From the NCBI GenBank assembly GCA_902806565.1, contig CADCXA010000029.1, forward strand, positions 930,001 to 994,000: a DNA stretch of 64,000 bases, in the 5' to 3' direction. The notes under the pieces were generated by a model. That model ran no database searches and had not been told where the DNA came from. It was given only the letters and a program-made list of their open reading frames with translations. Shown piece by piece: positions 44,893-57,264 of this stretch. Every line of letters begins with the position of its first letter. The first letter of the stretch is position 1. The translations under genes were made by a program, and so were the position numbers. This DNA is from Hypoxylon rubiginosum (Eukaryota > Ascomycota > Sordariomycetes > Xylariales > Hypoxylaceae).

Positions 44893-47800
44893 ATGGCGGA
44901 TGAGGCAGATTTCGAGCAGGATCTGTCGGCAAGGGAATACGGAAAACCTCATAATGCGAAACATCCGATTCCTACCATTAAAGGCTACAAGGAGCATAGG
45001 AGAGACTTGGAGGGCCAGGTAGAAGACGAGGAACAGGCACAGCAAGGTCCGGAAGACGATTCCAAGCCTAAGCGCGCGTTCGAATCTGCCAAAGCCGTAA
45101 TTCAAGGCAAGGATACTCCAAAGCCTCGCCATGACCCATACCCTTCTGCGAATCGCAACTATGCCGACCACCCACAGTACGTCTCTGAAGACGGTGCCGA
45201 TGACAATACCGAAGAATACCGAGGAGAGCCTGGACGTGAAGAGCAAGAAAAGGAGCAAGATGCAGACGAACAACAAGGGGGCGGGGCTAAGAAGAAGGGG
45301 GAGCAAGAGAAGTCGGCAACAGAAGCTGTTGCGAGCGCCGTCGACCCGAAAGAGAAGCGTAAAGCGATGAAGAAGACTAAGAGGCACGGTGGAGGACGCG
45401 AGGTCACCGACCCTGTCACCCACCTACCAGTTGTAATCCACGACCAAACGGAAAAGGACCTCAGCTCGGCGCCCCAGAACGAACCGGAGCCTGGAGTGCA
45501 TCATCCTACCGCTACTGGACCGCAGGGCGCCTCCAAGTCGGAGAGCGAGTTATCATTAGAAAGAGAGAAACTCCAGCAAACCCACAACGGAATGCAAAGA
45601 GTATTTCCGCCCCCGGATTTCGAGCATACTAGACAGGAACTAGCTACTATCTACCAGGAGGCGGTATATGCTGGCTTGGCTATCATCGCTTCACTCGCTG
45701 CCATTCTATTGGTCTTGCCGACACTTCTCATCGGCCGCGGATGGTCTATCTTATTTACTACTTCCCTGTTTGCTCTGCTGGGGGCGGTAACTGTTGCCGG
45801 CATGGGAAAATGGGTGAACAAGAAGACCAGTGATGTATTCGAAGACGAGACATGGGATGCCGCGCGACGAGAGGAGCAGGCTACCTTGAGCAACGATGAA
45901 GAGCTGCCTGAATCTGTTCAGTGGTTGAATAGCTTATTTGCGGCTATCTGGCCGCTTGTCAACCCAGATCTTTTCACATCCCTCGTAGACCAGATCGAGG
46001 ATGTCATGCAAGCTTCTTTACCAAAGGTTATCAAAATGGTTAGCGTGGACGACATGGGCCAAGGCAGCGAAGCGATCCGCATACTTGGAGTACGGTGGCT
46101 ACCGACTGGTGCGGCTAGTCAATCCGTGAGCTCTGATGGGAAGCGTCGTGAAACCGACAAAGGCGCCGGAAGCGACCGAACAGATCCGCAGAATCCTCAA
46201 GGGAGCGCAGACAATCAAGAGAACAATGTCGAAGAAGATCCAGAACAAGGCGACGAGAAGGGCAAAGACCCCAAGCAAGAAGAGCAGGAAGAAGTGGCAA
46301 TACGCGAGGGTTTGGAAGCCGAGGAGGGCGACTTTGTGAACTTGGAACTTGCTCTCTCCTACCGCAGCCGCTCATCTGGGAAGTCTATCAAGTTAAAGGC
46401 TAAGAACGCTCACCTCTATTTGAAATTCTATCTCCCAGGGGGAGTAGCCATTCCCGTGTGGGTTGAACTCAAGGGTCTTATCTTGACTCTCCGACTTCGA
46501 CTACAGTTGACGCCCGATCCGCCCTTTATATCCTTGTGCACATTAACATTCCTCGGGCAACCTAAAGCTAACATTTCGTGCACTCCTCTTTCGAAGCGTA
46601 GCATTAGCTTGACTGATGTGCCATTAATATCCTCCTTTGTTAACTCTGCCATCGACGCAGCGTTGGCGGAATACGTAGCTCCCAAGAGTCTAACGCTCAA
46701 TCTGAAGGATATGCTTGTGGGCGAGGACTTTAAGAAGGATACGACCAGTCTCGGCGTTGTTTGGATTTTCATTAAACAGGCTCGCGACTTCAAACAAGGA
46801 GACAGTGGAATTGGCCCTATGAAAGGCTCGAGTGATTCATACGTCTCGGTATCTTGGGGTAAATTTGGCAAACCGGTTGCTTCGACACGCATCGTTACGG
46901 ACGATGATCAACCCAACTGGCATGAATGGGCTACCATCCTGGTAACACCGGAGGAGGTGAATGCAGAGGAAAAGCTACGCCTTCAACTCTGGGATTCGGA
47001 TAAGTGGTCTGCGGACGACGATCTCGGTCGCGTAGAGATAGACTTGAAATCTCTTATGAAAAGCCCAAACAAGATACAGGACCGCGAGGACCGCTTCGCC
47101 GGTCAAGATCCTGATGAAACGATGCCGGGGTCGCTCACCTGGTCTGTCGGATACTTCTCGAAGATGAGGATCACATCAGCGGAGCTCGAGCAACAAACCA
47201 TTGACGAGGAAATAAGGACTAAGGAGCAACTCCGCCAGCACGTGTCTCAACTATCCGAGCATAAGCTCAGGGAAGCAGGCAAACCCTCAGATGACGAGGA
47301 AGTCAAGCAGCAGAAAGCCCAAGACTACAGGGAATTAGAAGAAGCGATGATCGTCTCGGCGCCACCGTCCACCGACTTCGTCTCGGGCGTCCTCAGCGTG
47401 CAGATCCATAACATCACGGGCTTGGAAGTGCAAAAGCTCCAGAAGGACGACAAGGGAGACGGTGGCGACGAGGAGGACGAAGCTGAGCAGAACGACGATA
47501 TGCCTGACAGCTACTGTACCATCATCATGAACCACAAGAAGATCTACAAGTCGCGCACGAAGCCCAAGAACTCGAAGCCGTTCTTCAACGCTGGCACCGA
47601 GCGATTCGTCCGGAACTGGAGAGACACCGAGATCATTGTCAGCGTGCGGGATGCTCGAGAGCGCGAAGACGACCCGCTAATTGGAATTGTGTACCTTCCT
47701 CTCGCAAAGGTATTTGCAAAGAAGAGCCAAGTAATGGAGAACTATCCTCGTAAGTTTAACCCTTCAGTTTTAGATTCCGTGTTTCAATTTCTTCACCTTA

Positions 47801-48983
47801 GGAGGAGCATGTATTTTTCGTGACCCTGACGACAGCTCATCGTAATCCTACACTATGCTCATAAGGGCAGTTGCTAACCTTAGATGCTATAGTGGTTGGA
47901 GGTATTGGATATGGACGAGTTCGTATTAGTATGGTCTGGCGAAGCGTGGAGATCAAATTGCCTCCGAATCTTAGAGGATGGGATTACGGGACCTTGGAGA
48001 TCCGGGGATCCGTCAAGGCAAAATCAGCCTTGTCCGGGTCATTGACAGGACACAGAATCAAGATACGAACCAACTTGGGAACTACGAAAATGTATCCTGA
48101 TAACGGACGATGGATATCTAAGGGTAAGAAGGAAGAAGAGGCTGTGTTTTTAGCTGTCCGCAACCGATATGCCTCAGCCATGGTAATCGAATTCCGCGAA
48201 TCCTTGATCGGACCAGACAAGACAGCGGCCTTTGCGGTCCTTTGGCTTCACGACCTCGCCGACGAGGAGGGTGCGACGAAGACCCTGCAGGTATGGAAAG
48301 GATCAAAGGATGGCCTGCGCAAAGCCCAGTCTTGCTGCGACTATAACGGTACAAGCGACAACGACCAGCCTCTTGGCGAGGTCGAGGTAGAATTGAAATT
48401 CTGGCGCGGGCTCTCCGGATACCACAAGAGCTACGCTGCGAAGGCGAAAAATAACGACTTGCGAAATGTGATGGAATGTCTAGATACCATCAGTGACGAG
48501 AAGCTTGACGATGACGACGACGAAGAATCCGAAAATGAGGCCGATTCGTCAGGTGACGAGGACGGCGACGACGAGACCCGCAAGAAACTCCGCGTCCATA
48601 CCAACGACGACTCGTCGCCCGGCAGCTCCGACGACGAAGGCGGCGGCGGCGGGTCCTCGAGCTCGTCCCACCTGTCGCTGTCGGACCTGAAGAAGGTCAA
48701 GCACATCTTCCGCAACCCGGTCGAGGGGGGCAGCGAGGTGGCCGCGTCGGTGCTGGCGCCGGGGCACAACGACCCGGACGACGGGTCGAGGGGCGTGCGG
48801 GGCCAGCTGCGCGACTACAAGGACCACCACAAGCAGCTGCACCGGCAGCACCGCGGCATCATGCAGTGGCGGCCCGCGCGCGAGGCCAACCACGTCGGCG
48901 GCAAGCTGAGCCGGCTCAAGGGTAATATCAGCAGCATCTTCCACCACGACGAGAAGGATACCGGGGTGGAGACCGAGGTGTGA
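44893..48983 (+). CDS. mug190: Mug190-type SMP/C2-domain membrane-contact-site protein
   Basis: Join 44893..47749, 47893..48983 gives 1,315 aa; the intron joins ENYP to LVGGIGYGRVRISMV. The N-terminal 240 residues are charged and disordered. A hydrophobic hairpin at about 255-305 (AIIASLAAILLVLPTLLIG) anchors the protein in the ER. An SMP-like lipid-transfer domain follows (SVQWLNSLFAAIWPLVNP to about residue 610), then a first C2 domain (SSDSYVSVSWG, PNWHEW), a second C2 (PDSYCTIIMNHKKIYKSRTKP) and a C-terminal domain with a very acidic Asp/Glu/Ser tail. The order matches S. pombe Mug190 and fungal tricalbin relatives that tether the ER to the plasma membrane and move lipids. A large acidic insert (about 416-470) splits the SMP domain. 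Confidence 0.9.
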
Positions 48984-51249
48984 AAGCCGGGTTGTTAAAT
49001 TTCTTTTTTGGGTCTGTCGTCACGAACTTGGTGTCAAAACTTGGTTGAGAACCCCCGCGTGGGGGGGATACTGGCTCGGATTCGGATTCTGATACAACTG
49101 GTATGGCGTGTGTTGTGTTTCTAACCTACCTTGGGTAATGAGTAATGATGCTGGCTGCTACGAAAGATGGATTGGTTGTTGATGATGGCCGGATCGCGGG
49201 ATTGGAATGAGTTGTACGACAGGCTACTACCTAGTAATAAAAGTACGAGCAAAAAGTGCCTTGCGTTATTCGATATTTGATATCGCATGTTAACCAGGAG
49301 CGGATAGAACCGTCTCGATATAGTTATATCGGTGATTAGAACGTTTCATCGAGTGTAGGTGTTACCGAAACATCACCAAGCGAGAGAAGGTAACACAAGA
49401 GTAAGGGGGAGGTTGCTTCAATGCTCCATTTGCCACCTCCTCCCAAGAGACATTGGCCACTTAGAAATAACTCTTTAACAACACGTTACATTGCTCTCTC
49501 AGGTCTCGACACTTATGTACCTATCTTGAATATAAGTTACACAGAACAGGAACACAAACTCCAACATTCTTACCCACCCTCGCCATCTTGTTCTAGCACG
49601 CCTTCGTTAGAACACCTGTCTAAAAACTGTTGTTTTTAAGCACCGAGCTTATATCGTATTTTTCGCTCGTGATAGGCAGACTGCGATACGTTCTACGGGC
49701 TGAGTTCTCACGCGTGGGAGTCCTGCCCCATCCCAGGGGTTATAAACAGCCGAGATCAAATGTTTATCTCTCTGCTAAAGTGGGAATCCGTCCGGGGGGG
49801 AAGACGAAAAGGGGGGCCTGTTGATTGCGTCTGACGTAAGCCTGACCGACCCTTTTTTAGCGGTACAACTGTCAACACCTTTACGCTCTCACCAAGTCAT
49901 GTACCTACTTCTTTTTCGCCTCTCGCACCTCCATAATACAAGGTTAGCGGAACCGATTTTCCTCTCGCTCTCCCTTTTTAAGGCTGAAGCTCCAGTTATT
50001 TATCGTACCCGCCGCGGCGGGGGAGGTGGGCACAGAATCTAACGGGCCGTTACTAACCCTGACAGCCTGAGGACGATCGGGTTTAGGTATCGTTTACGCT
50101 GACGATTAGCTGCTAACTGCTTGGCTGTGCAATTTTCTTACTCTTATCAAGAATACGCCGTGTTCTAACCTCTCAGCATCAAGCATCAAGATATCGACAG
50201 GATGGATTCGTGGCTTGTACCATTATAGACCTGTCCCTTTTTTCTTTCATTCTAGAATATCGGTGGTGCCTAAGGCGGGCCGATCATATTAACGATTGCC
50301 AATATAGCTGAGAGATAGGTCGAAATTTAACAGGCCTCTTGTTCATGCCGACTTGTGGCACAGCCGTGGGAAGACCCATTCGACCATTTAACCCCTTCTA
50401 GGTGTCTGAGCCTCCCATGGCAAGATAGGGCCTGTAGATAGCTGAGTACAGTACAGTACCAAGCACCTATTTACAGCCGCAGATGACGTTTCGAAAGCCC
50501 CAAGCCACGCGAACCCTTCCACCCCCTAGATGGATTAGACAACGCTTTTCTGTTTCAGTGACAGCAATTCGTCCAAATACTTGGGCACAACCTCACTAAA
50601 TACCTATCCTAACGAATCCAACCCTTGAGACCCGCAAGGATACACAAGTAAGCCTTGGGGGATTGGATCTCATCTCACCGCATCGCGCATTTGCGGGGCC
50701 GGGACCCTTCCAGAGCCTACCGGCAGCATGGCAGTAGCATGGCCATAACTCCGCGACGATGAGCTTAACACTTAACGAGGGCTTACTCCCTTGCTTGTGT
50801 ACATGTGTACCGCCACAGTCTCGGATTCTCAGATGCTCAGTCTCGCAGCTCTCTGTGCGGACAGGTTAAACGTGTTCGATGACCTTTCGACAGTTTCGTG
50901 CTTATATCTTTCTCATTTCATGCTATAGGTATATGATATATTTATACCATCTTGATTAAATCCTACTGGACCATCTTGTGTATCTCAGCTCAGCTCTTAA
51001 CTTGAACCCCTGCATTCAGCGCGCTTACAGGAACCCAACGTGCCGGCTTACAAAAATTCGCTATTAGCATCACAAGCAAAATCCATCGTCCATTTCTAAT
51101 CATCAGGCTATCATAACAAGTCGAGCCAGTTTCCAAACTTCGCAGCATTCGGCGGATAAAATCAGAACAGACCAATCATATGAAAATCAATCTCGTCTCG
51201 CCGGCGAAAGCGGATTACGGCCAGACACAGGGCCGCTCCTATCTCCAAG
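48984..51249. other. Long intergenic region upstream of the Zn2Cys6 gene
   Basis: 2.3 kb, the likely promoter and 5' UTR of the regulator at 51,250. Several short open frames occur, none with family resemblance or splice support. Confidence 0.5.
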
Positions 51250-53404
51250 ATGGATAGGTTATCTCCACACGACGCGAGAAAGCCACGGCGTAGCAGCTCG
51301 AGTAATCGCAGTTTAAAGTCGGCGCACACCTCTGATTCGTCCGAAAAGGGCTACTCCAGCGGCCAACGAGGCGACAAATCAAGGCCGGCGCGGAAGAGGG
51401 CGAGCAAGCCCAAGGTCCGAACAGGTAAACCGCCAATCCTGACCGACCGAAGACGTACCCGTTAGCTAAGACCTTCTCCACCAATGATCAGGATGTATTA
51501 GCTGCAAAAGAAGACATGTTAGTCAACGCTTGAAGCCTTCATCTATTCAAATCTTCCCTCACTTTGCTCGCTGCGCACAGTAGCAGGCCTTGCGGTCACA
51601 TATCAAACCATTCGGATTCCGGCTGCTTCTTGTGGCATCACTTGTCGCCCTGACATGGATTCACTGACCCAAGCGCCTGTAGGTCAAATGCGACGAAGGC
51701 AAACCGTCGTGTGCAGAATGCGATCGTCTCGGTCTCATGTGCGAAGGATACGTTCTGCCCAAGACCAAAGCACCAGCCTCTCGGCCTGAGCGGTTACTAC
51801 TGCCTAAACCAAAATTGGCTTCCCTGGTGGCAGCGTCGTCCCGCGAGACGACGGCGGAGTCCCCTCGGCCGGCAGACTATTATCCTCTAGTTACGCCGAT
51901 ACCTAGTTTCGGGTTCGAACTAAACGAGGAAGACAAATGGTACTTCGCCCTGTATAGAGACCAGATAGCGTACGAGCTGTCGCCCTATTGCCAGGCCAAC
52001 TTCTTCTCCCGGACGTCCCTGAGGGATAGCATGGTTAACAGATGCGTTCATCACTCCATCCTCAGCATAGGCGCATATGCCCGTGCTCTGATGGACCTCC
52101 ATAACGAGTATCCCTCCGGCGGCAACGCATCACGGACGTGGTGGCCGCAGTCGGTACTCAACCGACATCACCAGGCGGCTCTCGTGCACCACGCTAAGGC
52201 CCTCTCTCATCTACGATCTAACATCGGGCAATACGGCATCGATAGCCGCGTGACCATGGCGGCAACCCTCTTATTTATAGTCTTCGAGAACATGCAGGGC
52301 AACTATCACAGTTCCGGGAACCTGATACGCAGTGGCATTAAGGTACTGACGAATATACGGAACAAGGGCAGCGATCCGAGATCCATATTGCGGCGTCAGT
52401 GGCACCGCTACCTGACAACTCCGCACGACGAAGTCGACGAGATGACCAGCATGTTCGCGCGGCACAGCGTCGCGTCCGCGTTCATCCCGTTCGCCCACGG
52501 CAAGTTCGCGTACCACCTCCTCTTCACCGAGGACGAGAGCGACGAGATGGACTACGGCCTGGCCAGCCCGCTCACCTTCACCGTGCCGCAGACGCTCGAG
52601 CAGGCGCGTCAGGTATGGGTGTACCTGGCCGTCCAGCTCGCCGACTTCCTGAGCAAGGCGGCCTGGCACAACCTGCACCCCGAGTACGAGTCCGACGGCG
52701 CGGCCGCCTACCGCGAGCAGGCCATGTTCCTGACGCTGCTCAGCGACCTCGGCATGGGCCTCGACTCGCTGCTGTACACCGCCGCCGACAGCCGCCAGAG
52801 CCAGCGGAGCCTCGAGCTGCTGAGGCTGCACCACGCCGTCGCCGTCATCGCCACCTCGTGCTGCCTGGACCCGACCGAGATGGCGTACGACGACTTCGCG
52901 CCGCAGTTCGAGGACGTGGTCCAGCGGTGCCGGCTCTTCTCCGACGACTACTACTACCCAGCGCAGGAAGCGTCGTCGTCGACGAGCAGCGGTAGCAGCA
53001 AGGTCGGGTTCACCAACGAGGCCGGCCGGCTGCCGCTCCTGGCCTTCGTCGGCGCCAAGTGCCGGCGCGCGCGCGTCCGGGCCGCCGCCGTGGCGCTCCT
53101 GCGGAGCCGCGCCGACTGGCGCGAGGGCAGCTGGGACAGCTCGAGCCTGGCGGACGCCGTGGCGGGGCTCGCTAGGCTCGAGGGACAGGGGCTCGACGAC
53201 TACGACGACTACGACGACTACGATGACAGTGCAGCGGTGGAAGGGGAGGATCTTCGGGTTTCGGTACCGGCTAAGGAGGACCGTCACGTGTGGTCTAACA
53301 TGTTCTGGGACTTCGAGAGGCGGCAGATGCACGTCGAGTACACCAAGGTGCTGCCGGATGCGTTCGGGGAGCTCGAGACTGTTAGTTATGTCGTGGGTGT
53401 GTGA
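51250..53404 (+). CDS. Zn(II)2Cys6 transcription factor with Fungal_trans_2 domain
   Basis: Join 51250..51424, 51492..51517, 51683..53404 gives 640 aa. Exon 2 is only 26 nt and encodes most of the first half of the zinc cluster. The cluster is C60-x2-C63-x6-C70-x6-C77-x2-C80-x6-C87, preceded by a basic Ser-rich N-terminus (RPARKRASKPK). The remainder fits Fungal_trans_2, with LRDSMVNRCVHHSILSIGAYARA near residue 176 and MAATLLFIVFENMQGNYHS near 250. A DDY repeat (GACGACTAC in DNA, 53,196-53,222) and an acidic linker lie near the C-terminus. The intron before VKC is at the same place as in the AflR-like gene at 17,754. It probably regulates transcription in the nucleus; targets are unknown. 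GC is very high in its second half. Confidence 0.9.
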
Positions 53405-53465
53405 AAGGCTTGGAAGAGGCGAGCGCGAGATTCTTTTTCTTCTTTTTTGGCTTCTGCGGGTTGTT

Positions 53466-53546
53466 GGGGAAGGGGAAGGGGAAGGGGAAGGGGAAGGGGA
53501 AGGGGAAGGGGAAGGGGAAGGGGAAGGGGAAGGGGAGGGGAGGGGA
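53466..53546. repeat. Hexanucleotide microsatellite (GGGGAA)11 with imperfect tail
   Basis: Eleven perfect GGGGAA units (53,466-53,531) are followed by GGGGA variants. It begins 62 bp after the stop of the regulator gene, so it is probably in its 3' UTR. Runs of four G separated by two A are classic G-quadruplex-forming sequence on the mRNA-sense strand. Confidence 0.9.
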
Positions 53547-53877
53547 TAGGGCAAAGAGTAAAAGGAAAGGACTGGCTTGTAACTACGTCGCTGTCTCGGG
53601 ATACGATGCTGGCATAGGGTAGCATGGGAAAATGGGTGTTTCAGCTCTATGGCGGGTTTAGGGGGAAAGGGAACATTATACCTGGAGTTGGTGTAGGAGC
53701 GTTTGGTTCTAAATATACTACCCCTATTGCAATGCTCAACTGCTTTACAGTTATTTTGAGTGATAGTTAGGGAGGCGAAAACTATTCGATAAGTCGCTTA
53801 ACTGCGAACATATTGCCTGTGTAGGTACCTAAGGTAGTGAAAACAATCAGACATAAAAGCTACCAAACGCCGCCGTC

Positions 53878-54177
53878 TTATCTCCGCCTCTTCCTAACCC
53901 GTTCCATCAGATCCTCGGGCAATTCCTCCGCCTCCTCCGTTCCAAAGCCGCCGTCCACCTGTGCTCCGCTTCCACCTGCCCGGCGACGTCGGCCTGTAAC
54001 GCGTCCGCGGCGTCGCGCCACGTCGCCACCACCATCGCCTGTCCCGAAGACGGGGTTCCTGCCCGCCGCCGCCGCTGGTGGTGATACTCCCGCAGGTAGC
54101 CGCGCAGGATGCGAGGACGGGGATGAGGACGCCGGTGCGCTGATGATAAGACGGGATCTTTGTGGGCTGGTTCGACC
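53878..54177 (-). other. Possible uncharacterised coding exon
   Basis: A 300-nt minus-strand stretch is open and very GC-rich, unlike the flanks. It reads GRNPVFGTGDGGGDVARRR and ends EELPEDLMERVRKRRR before TAA. There is no in-frame ATG, so an upstream exon would be required. The other minus frames are open too, so this may be a composition effect. I do not recognise the protein. Confidence 0.2.
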
Positions 54178-55495
54178 TCAAGGCCGGGACTCGAGTCGAG
54201 AGTCGAGAATACGGGGGATGAGCGCATAGTGCTGTCGCTTCTCCAGATAGCACCGGGTAGAGGTGTGGCCTGCAGGTACGTTAGCCTTCGGTTGGGTGAT
54301 AGGATAGGTGCGAGGAATGACTACCTACCTCTGGGTGAAGATTTTCCCGGTATTGGCTTGTTGGACTACTATAGAGCTCCTCTTGTCTCTTGCAAAGTCT
54401 TTGTTTCTTACGACGACTCGAATGGTTGGAAGTCAAGCAGAAGAAAGAGGAAGTGCTTTGCTGTCGCCTACCTGCCGTTGCGTCTAAGTTGCTATTGCAC
54501 AAGGACTACGTGGAGACAATCATATGTACGACACACGTATGGTATTTCGACTGCGCGTTTAGTTAGGGGTGTGTCGAAATTTTCGAGGATCGGGTGTTGT
54601 CTTCTTTGTTCGCATAAAGGCTTTCACTTTCATTTCCTGGCCGTATCCTCATAGATGTGTGGTGTAAGGAACGCAATAACTTCGTTGCCGGCTTGCAACA
54701 CCGTCAGTAACCACTGAAACTTCACTTACTCACTAGATGCAAAATAAGCCTGCCGCTCGTGCATCCAGTTCAGAAGGCTCAAAGCCGCAAAAGTACCCTG
54801 CATCCGGCCAATCTGGATATTTGGCCGCGAAAGACAATGGATTGATAGCTGAAAGAAACCAGCCACGCTCTTTGTCTAAAAACATCTAGACCAGCTCACT
54901 CTCGTACGGCTAAGATAGGATAACACGCTATTCAATTTGTGGACGACCTTTTAGAAGCATCCTCTCTAGGTACTTAGGCGTCGGTGCGCCTAGATGAAGC
55001 GATGAGGGACAGCCTTGTTACTGAACGAGTTGAAATCAATGAGTTATAACACAATATAACTTACGCTTCTGATTCTGTTAGGGCAGTATGTGATATACAT
55101 GAGATGGGATTATTACAAAGAATGCGCATAATGTGAGAGTAAACTCGTTCGCATCGCCGAGTCTAAATTAAATGGCTTACATGGAACGAAGTAAATCGTC
55201 GATATAAAGTCGGGGTATAAGAAGAATAAATGCTGGTATGAAGAGGTGCTTATTAACAAGAGAACTATGCTGCAACACACAATGGCTATGTAGAATGGTC
55301 GTCAAAACCCAACCACTTTGCAAACATTGTCGCGATTCGATTTTGACCGGGATACGAAGCTAGATGTCTAGCTTTCCCGTGACGTATGTTTTTCGTTGGA
55401 CGTGCTTATGCCCTAGCGCGTCCGGTATATGTAATGTGTTTAATGTTCATCCCCAATCTATCCGGATTCCCCAACGCCGAATCTCCCCGCCCGAT

Positions 55496-57264
55496 TTACA
55501 CCATCTTCTCGGGGCCCTCGCTGCTCTTGGACGAGCCGGCGCGGCCAGACGGTAGCTCGCCGGTGGTGGGCAGGACGTCGCTGGTGTGGCGCTGCAGCTC
55601 AACGTAGTCGTAGGCGAATTCACCCAGCTGGTCGTCGTCCACGCCGATCTCCTCGTTCTCGGCCGACACACGCAGGCTCAGGCCGGGGATTAGGTTCATC
55701 AGGAACAGGATCACGCACGTCAGGACGAACGAGTACGAGAAGCCGGCCACGCAGTCCGCGATCTGGTATCCTAGCTGCACGTAGTTGTGGTTGATCCAGC
55801 CGCCGGGGATTGCGGTGAAACCGTCAAGAGCTGCTATGTAATCACTGCGTGCCAATTTTAGTAAAATATCCTAGTAGTACTAATAATTAGCAAGAAAAAA
55901 ATCGACTTACGCTGCGAAGATGCCGGTCAGCAGGTTGCCAATAATACCACCAATACCGTGGACGGCAAAGATATCAAGAGCCTCGTCGACGCCAATGAGG
56001 AACTTTAGCTTGGTGGCGAAGTTGCAGCCGATGCTACCAACGATGCCAAAGACAACCGCAGCCCAGGGAGTAACGAAACCGGAACCGGGGGTGATGGCGA
56101 CGAGACCAGCGATGGCGCCGGAGCAGAAGCCGACGACAGACCACTTCTTCTCGAGACGGTAGTCGAGGAGGCACCAGGTGATGCCACCGACGGAGGCGGC
56201 GAGGTGGGTGACGATGCAGGCCATGACGGCGCGCATGTTAGCGGCAAGCGCAGAACCGCCGTTGAAGCCGAACCAGCCCACCCAGAGGAACACAGTGCCA
56301 AGGACGATGTGGGTGACGTTGTGAGGTCGGTACGGTAGGCCGGCCGACTTGGCGTACCCAGTTCGCTTACCGATCATGACGGAGAAGGCGAGTGCGGCTG
56401 CGCCAGACGAGATGTGCACGGGCGTGCCACCGGCGAAGTCCAGGCCGCCCATGACGAATGACCAGCCATTGGCGTTCCAGGTCCAGTACGCGATCGGGTC
56501 GTACACAATGGTCGCCCACACGAAGATGAAGACGATGCAGGGCAAGATGCGAGCGCGGTCCACGGCTGCGCCTATCGCGAGAGCTGGGCTGTGTCGCGGG
56601 TACGTGCATTAGTGACATCAGACTTCTCGCGAGATAAGGGTTGAGATAGAGATAGGGGGAAAGGGGGTTCGGTCACGCGATTAGAGTTGGAGAAGGGGGG
56701 AGGAGGCAAAACTCACGTAATGGCGGCGAACATGCCCTGGTACAGACAGAATAAGAGGTCGGGGATCTTGGTGCTGCCGACGGAGGGTTGGGCGAGGGTC
56801 TTCATGAGGCCGAAGTTGGAGAGGTCGCCGATGAAGCTGCTGCCGGTGTGCGAGAAGGTCAAGCTGTAGCCCCAGAAGAACCACTGGAAGTCGACGACGG
56901 CGATGGACAGCATGGACAGCATGATGAGCGACAGGGCGGACTTGCGCCGGGCGAGTCCCGAGTAGAAGAAGCCGACGCCGGGGATCATGAGCAGGACGAG
57001 GGCGGCGCAGGTCATAATCCAGGCGAAATCGCCGCTCTATCACATCTTCATTTTAGCGCCGTTCTTCTTTTCTTTTTCTCCTCCATCTTGTTCCTCCCCT
57101 TTACTCCAACAACGAAAGGAGTAACACGTTGTTGTCTAAGTCTAACAAAACATCCGGGGTCGTACCTCGTAGAACTGATTTAGGTCCGTGACATCAGTGG
57201 TATAACCGGCGTCAGCATCGCCGGTGGTGCCATTGTACGGCGTGACGTACAGACTGGCGGACAT
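55496..57264 (-). CDS. Ammonium permease (Mep/Amt family)
   Basis: Complement of join 55496..55844, 55911..56588, 56717..57036, 57166..57264 gives 481 aa, the usual length. Eleven membrane helices are expected: the first follows the extracellular N-terminus (MSASLYVTPYNGTTGD), with PGVGFFYSGLARRKSAL in helices 1-2. ITPALAIGAAVDRARI spans the exon 2/3 join. The two pore histidines are H198 (FAGGTPVHISSG) and H350 (FAVHGIGGIIG). The cytosolic tail is acidic (DDDQLGEFAYDY). It imports ammonium across the plasma membrane; in fungi such genes are normally under nitrogen-catabolite control by GATA factors. Whether it is a sensor-type Mep2 or a plain transporter cannot be decided here. Four exons, all junctions phase-consistent. 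Confidence 0.95.

Larger units (their letters stand above)
53405..55495. other. Intergenic region between the regulator and ammonium permease genes
   Basis: It starts with the GGGGAA repeat (53,466-53,531). A GC-rich patch at 53,878-54,177 is open on the minus strand and described separately. The rest shows nothing recognisable. Confidence 0.45.

Noticed and set aside
52271..53554. 427-codon minus-strand open frame beginning with a Pro-Ser repeat
   Set aside because: The repeat is the GGGGAA microsatellite read backwards and the rest is antisense of the Zn2Cys6 regulator, open only because of high third-position GC.
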